From positions 78,485,178 through 78,549,177 of the forward strand of contig OW804098.1 of the NCBI GenBank assembly GCA_942159475.1: 64,000 nucleotides of DNA. The letters are read 5' to 3'. Positions within the stretch are counted from its first letter, which is position 1; each line of letters starts with the position of its first letter. The notes beneath the pieces are model-generated. The model saw nothing but the letters and a program-made list of their open reading frames with translations. It was not told the DNA's origin and searched no databases. The stretch is from Sthenelais limicola. Taxonomy: Eukaryota; Annelida; Polychaeta; Phyllodocida; Sigalionidae. Positions 63,741 to 64,000 of the stretch are shown here, piece after piece. The position numbers and the translations under genes were made by a program.

Positions 63741-64000
63741 ATGATATCCAAAGCAATACATCTCTTAGTAAATATACACCAGACTCACACCAAACGGTCG
63801 ATTCTACAATACATAAGCCCAAATTACTACATCAGAGAACAGAACAGCTATAGATTCCGATTTGATCTTGGGGGTTGTGACCACACAAAGAGTCATTCTG
63901 GATCCCGGGGCTGGATCATGGATGAGAGAAAGTCAAAGGGCGCCTTTCAAGAGTTGAAGGAGAATTGCTACAGACTGTTTTCCCCGCTCGTAGTCCCGGG
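63741..64000 (+). CDS. Open frame running off the right edge
   Basis: From ATG 63741 the frame stays open for 86 codons to the end of the window. It includes YRFRFDLGGCDHTKSHSG, then IMDERKSKGAFQELKENC. The second half is charged and helix-like. It has no recognised domain and could be a continuing exon or a chance frame. The two minus-strand frames I followed across the last 100 bases close quickly. Confidence 0.25.
   Translation, partial: MISKAIHLLVNIHQTHTKRSILQYISPNYYIREQNSYRFRFDLGGCDHTKSHSGSRGWIMDERKSKGAFQELKENCYRLFSPLVVP

Overview
This is nuclear DNA of an animal, probably a marine invertebrate. It is AT-rich and its genes are split by GT-AG introns. I assembled four conserved animal genes exon by exon, and a large share of the rest is transposon debris. 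The genus cannot be told from the sequence, and no bacterial-style operons, tRNA, rRNA or CRISPR arrays are present.

Layout. 1-9.5 kb has no recognised gene; it holds a decayed reading frame (5.4-5.9 kb), a 300 bp TA-flanked inverted-repeat element, and a GC-rich patch with YY1-like and CArG-like motifs. 9.5-12.6 kb is TOMM20 on the minus strand, with its last short exon unresolved. 13.0-15.1 kb is a 2 kb satellite of alternating palindromes. 16.9-25.6 kb is EIF4A3 (minus, 11 exons, all junctions in frame). Its introns carry a TTAA-flanked transposon, a near-perfect 125 bp hairpin, a promoter-plus-start-exon module between inverted repeats, and a 5'-truncated LINE. 25.76-26.11 kb is UQCC2 (plus, one exon), head to head with EIF4A3 across a 121 bp shared promoter.

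28.4-35.5 kb is a Penelope-like element (PLE) on the minus strand: two leader ORFs, a reverse transcriptase with intact motifs, and a GIY-YIG endonuclease with three stops. The endonuclease is split by a second 2,271 bp transposon. That insertion has 47 bp inverted termini starting CACTGT and a 5 bp target duplication; removing it and one duplication copy restores the endonuclease frame exactly. A hammerhead-ribozyme-like core lies in the PLE 3' region.

38.5-55.0 kb is a PALS1/Stardust (MPP5) MAGUK gene on the minus strand. It has thirteen coding exons with a predicted product of about 1,012 residues, longer than vertebrate PALS1 because of a 1.1 kb N-terminal exon. Its long first intron holds a MITE and microsatellites. 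55-64 kb has no recognised gene but contains three unassigned candidate coding segments, one running off the right edge.

The host genes are housekeeping (mitochondrial import, exon junction complex, complex III assembly) and epithelial polarity; they share no pathway. The most unusual content is the nested PLE/CACTGT-element pair and the family of inverted-repeat elements with different target-site signatures (TA, TTAA, 5 bp).
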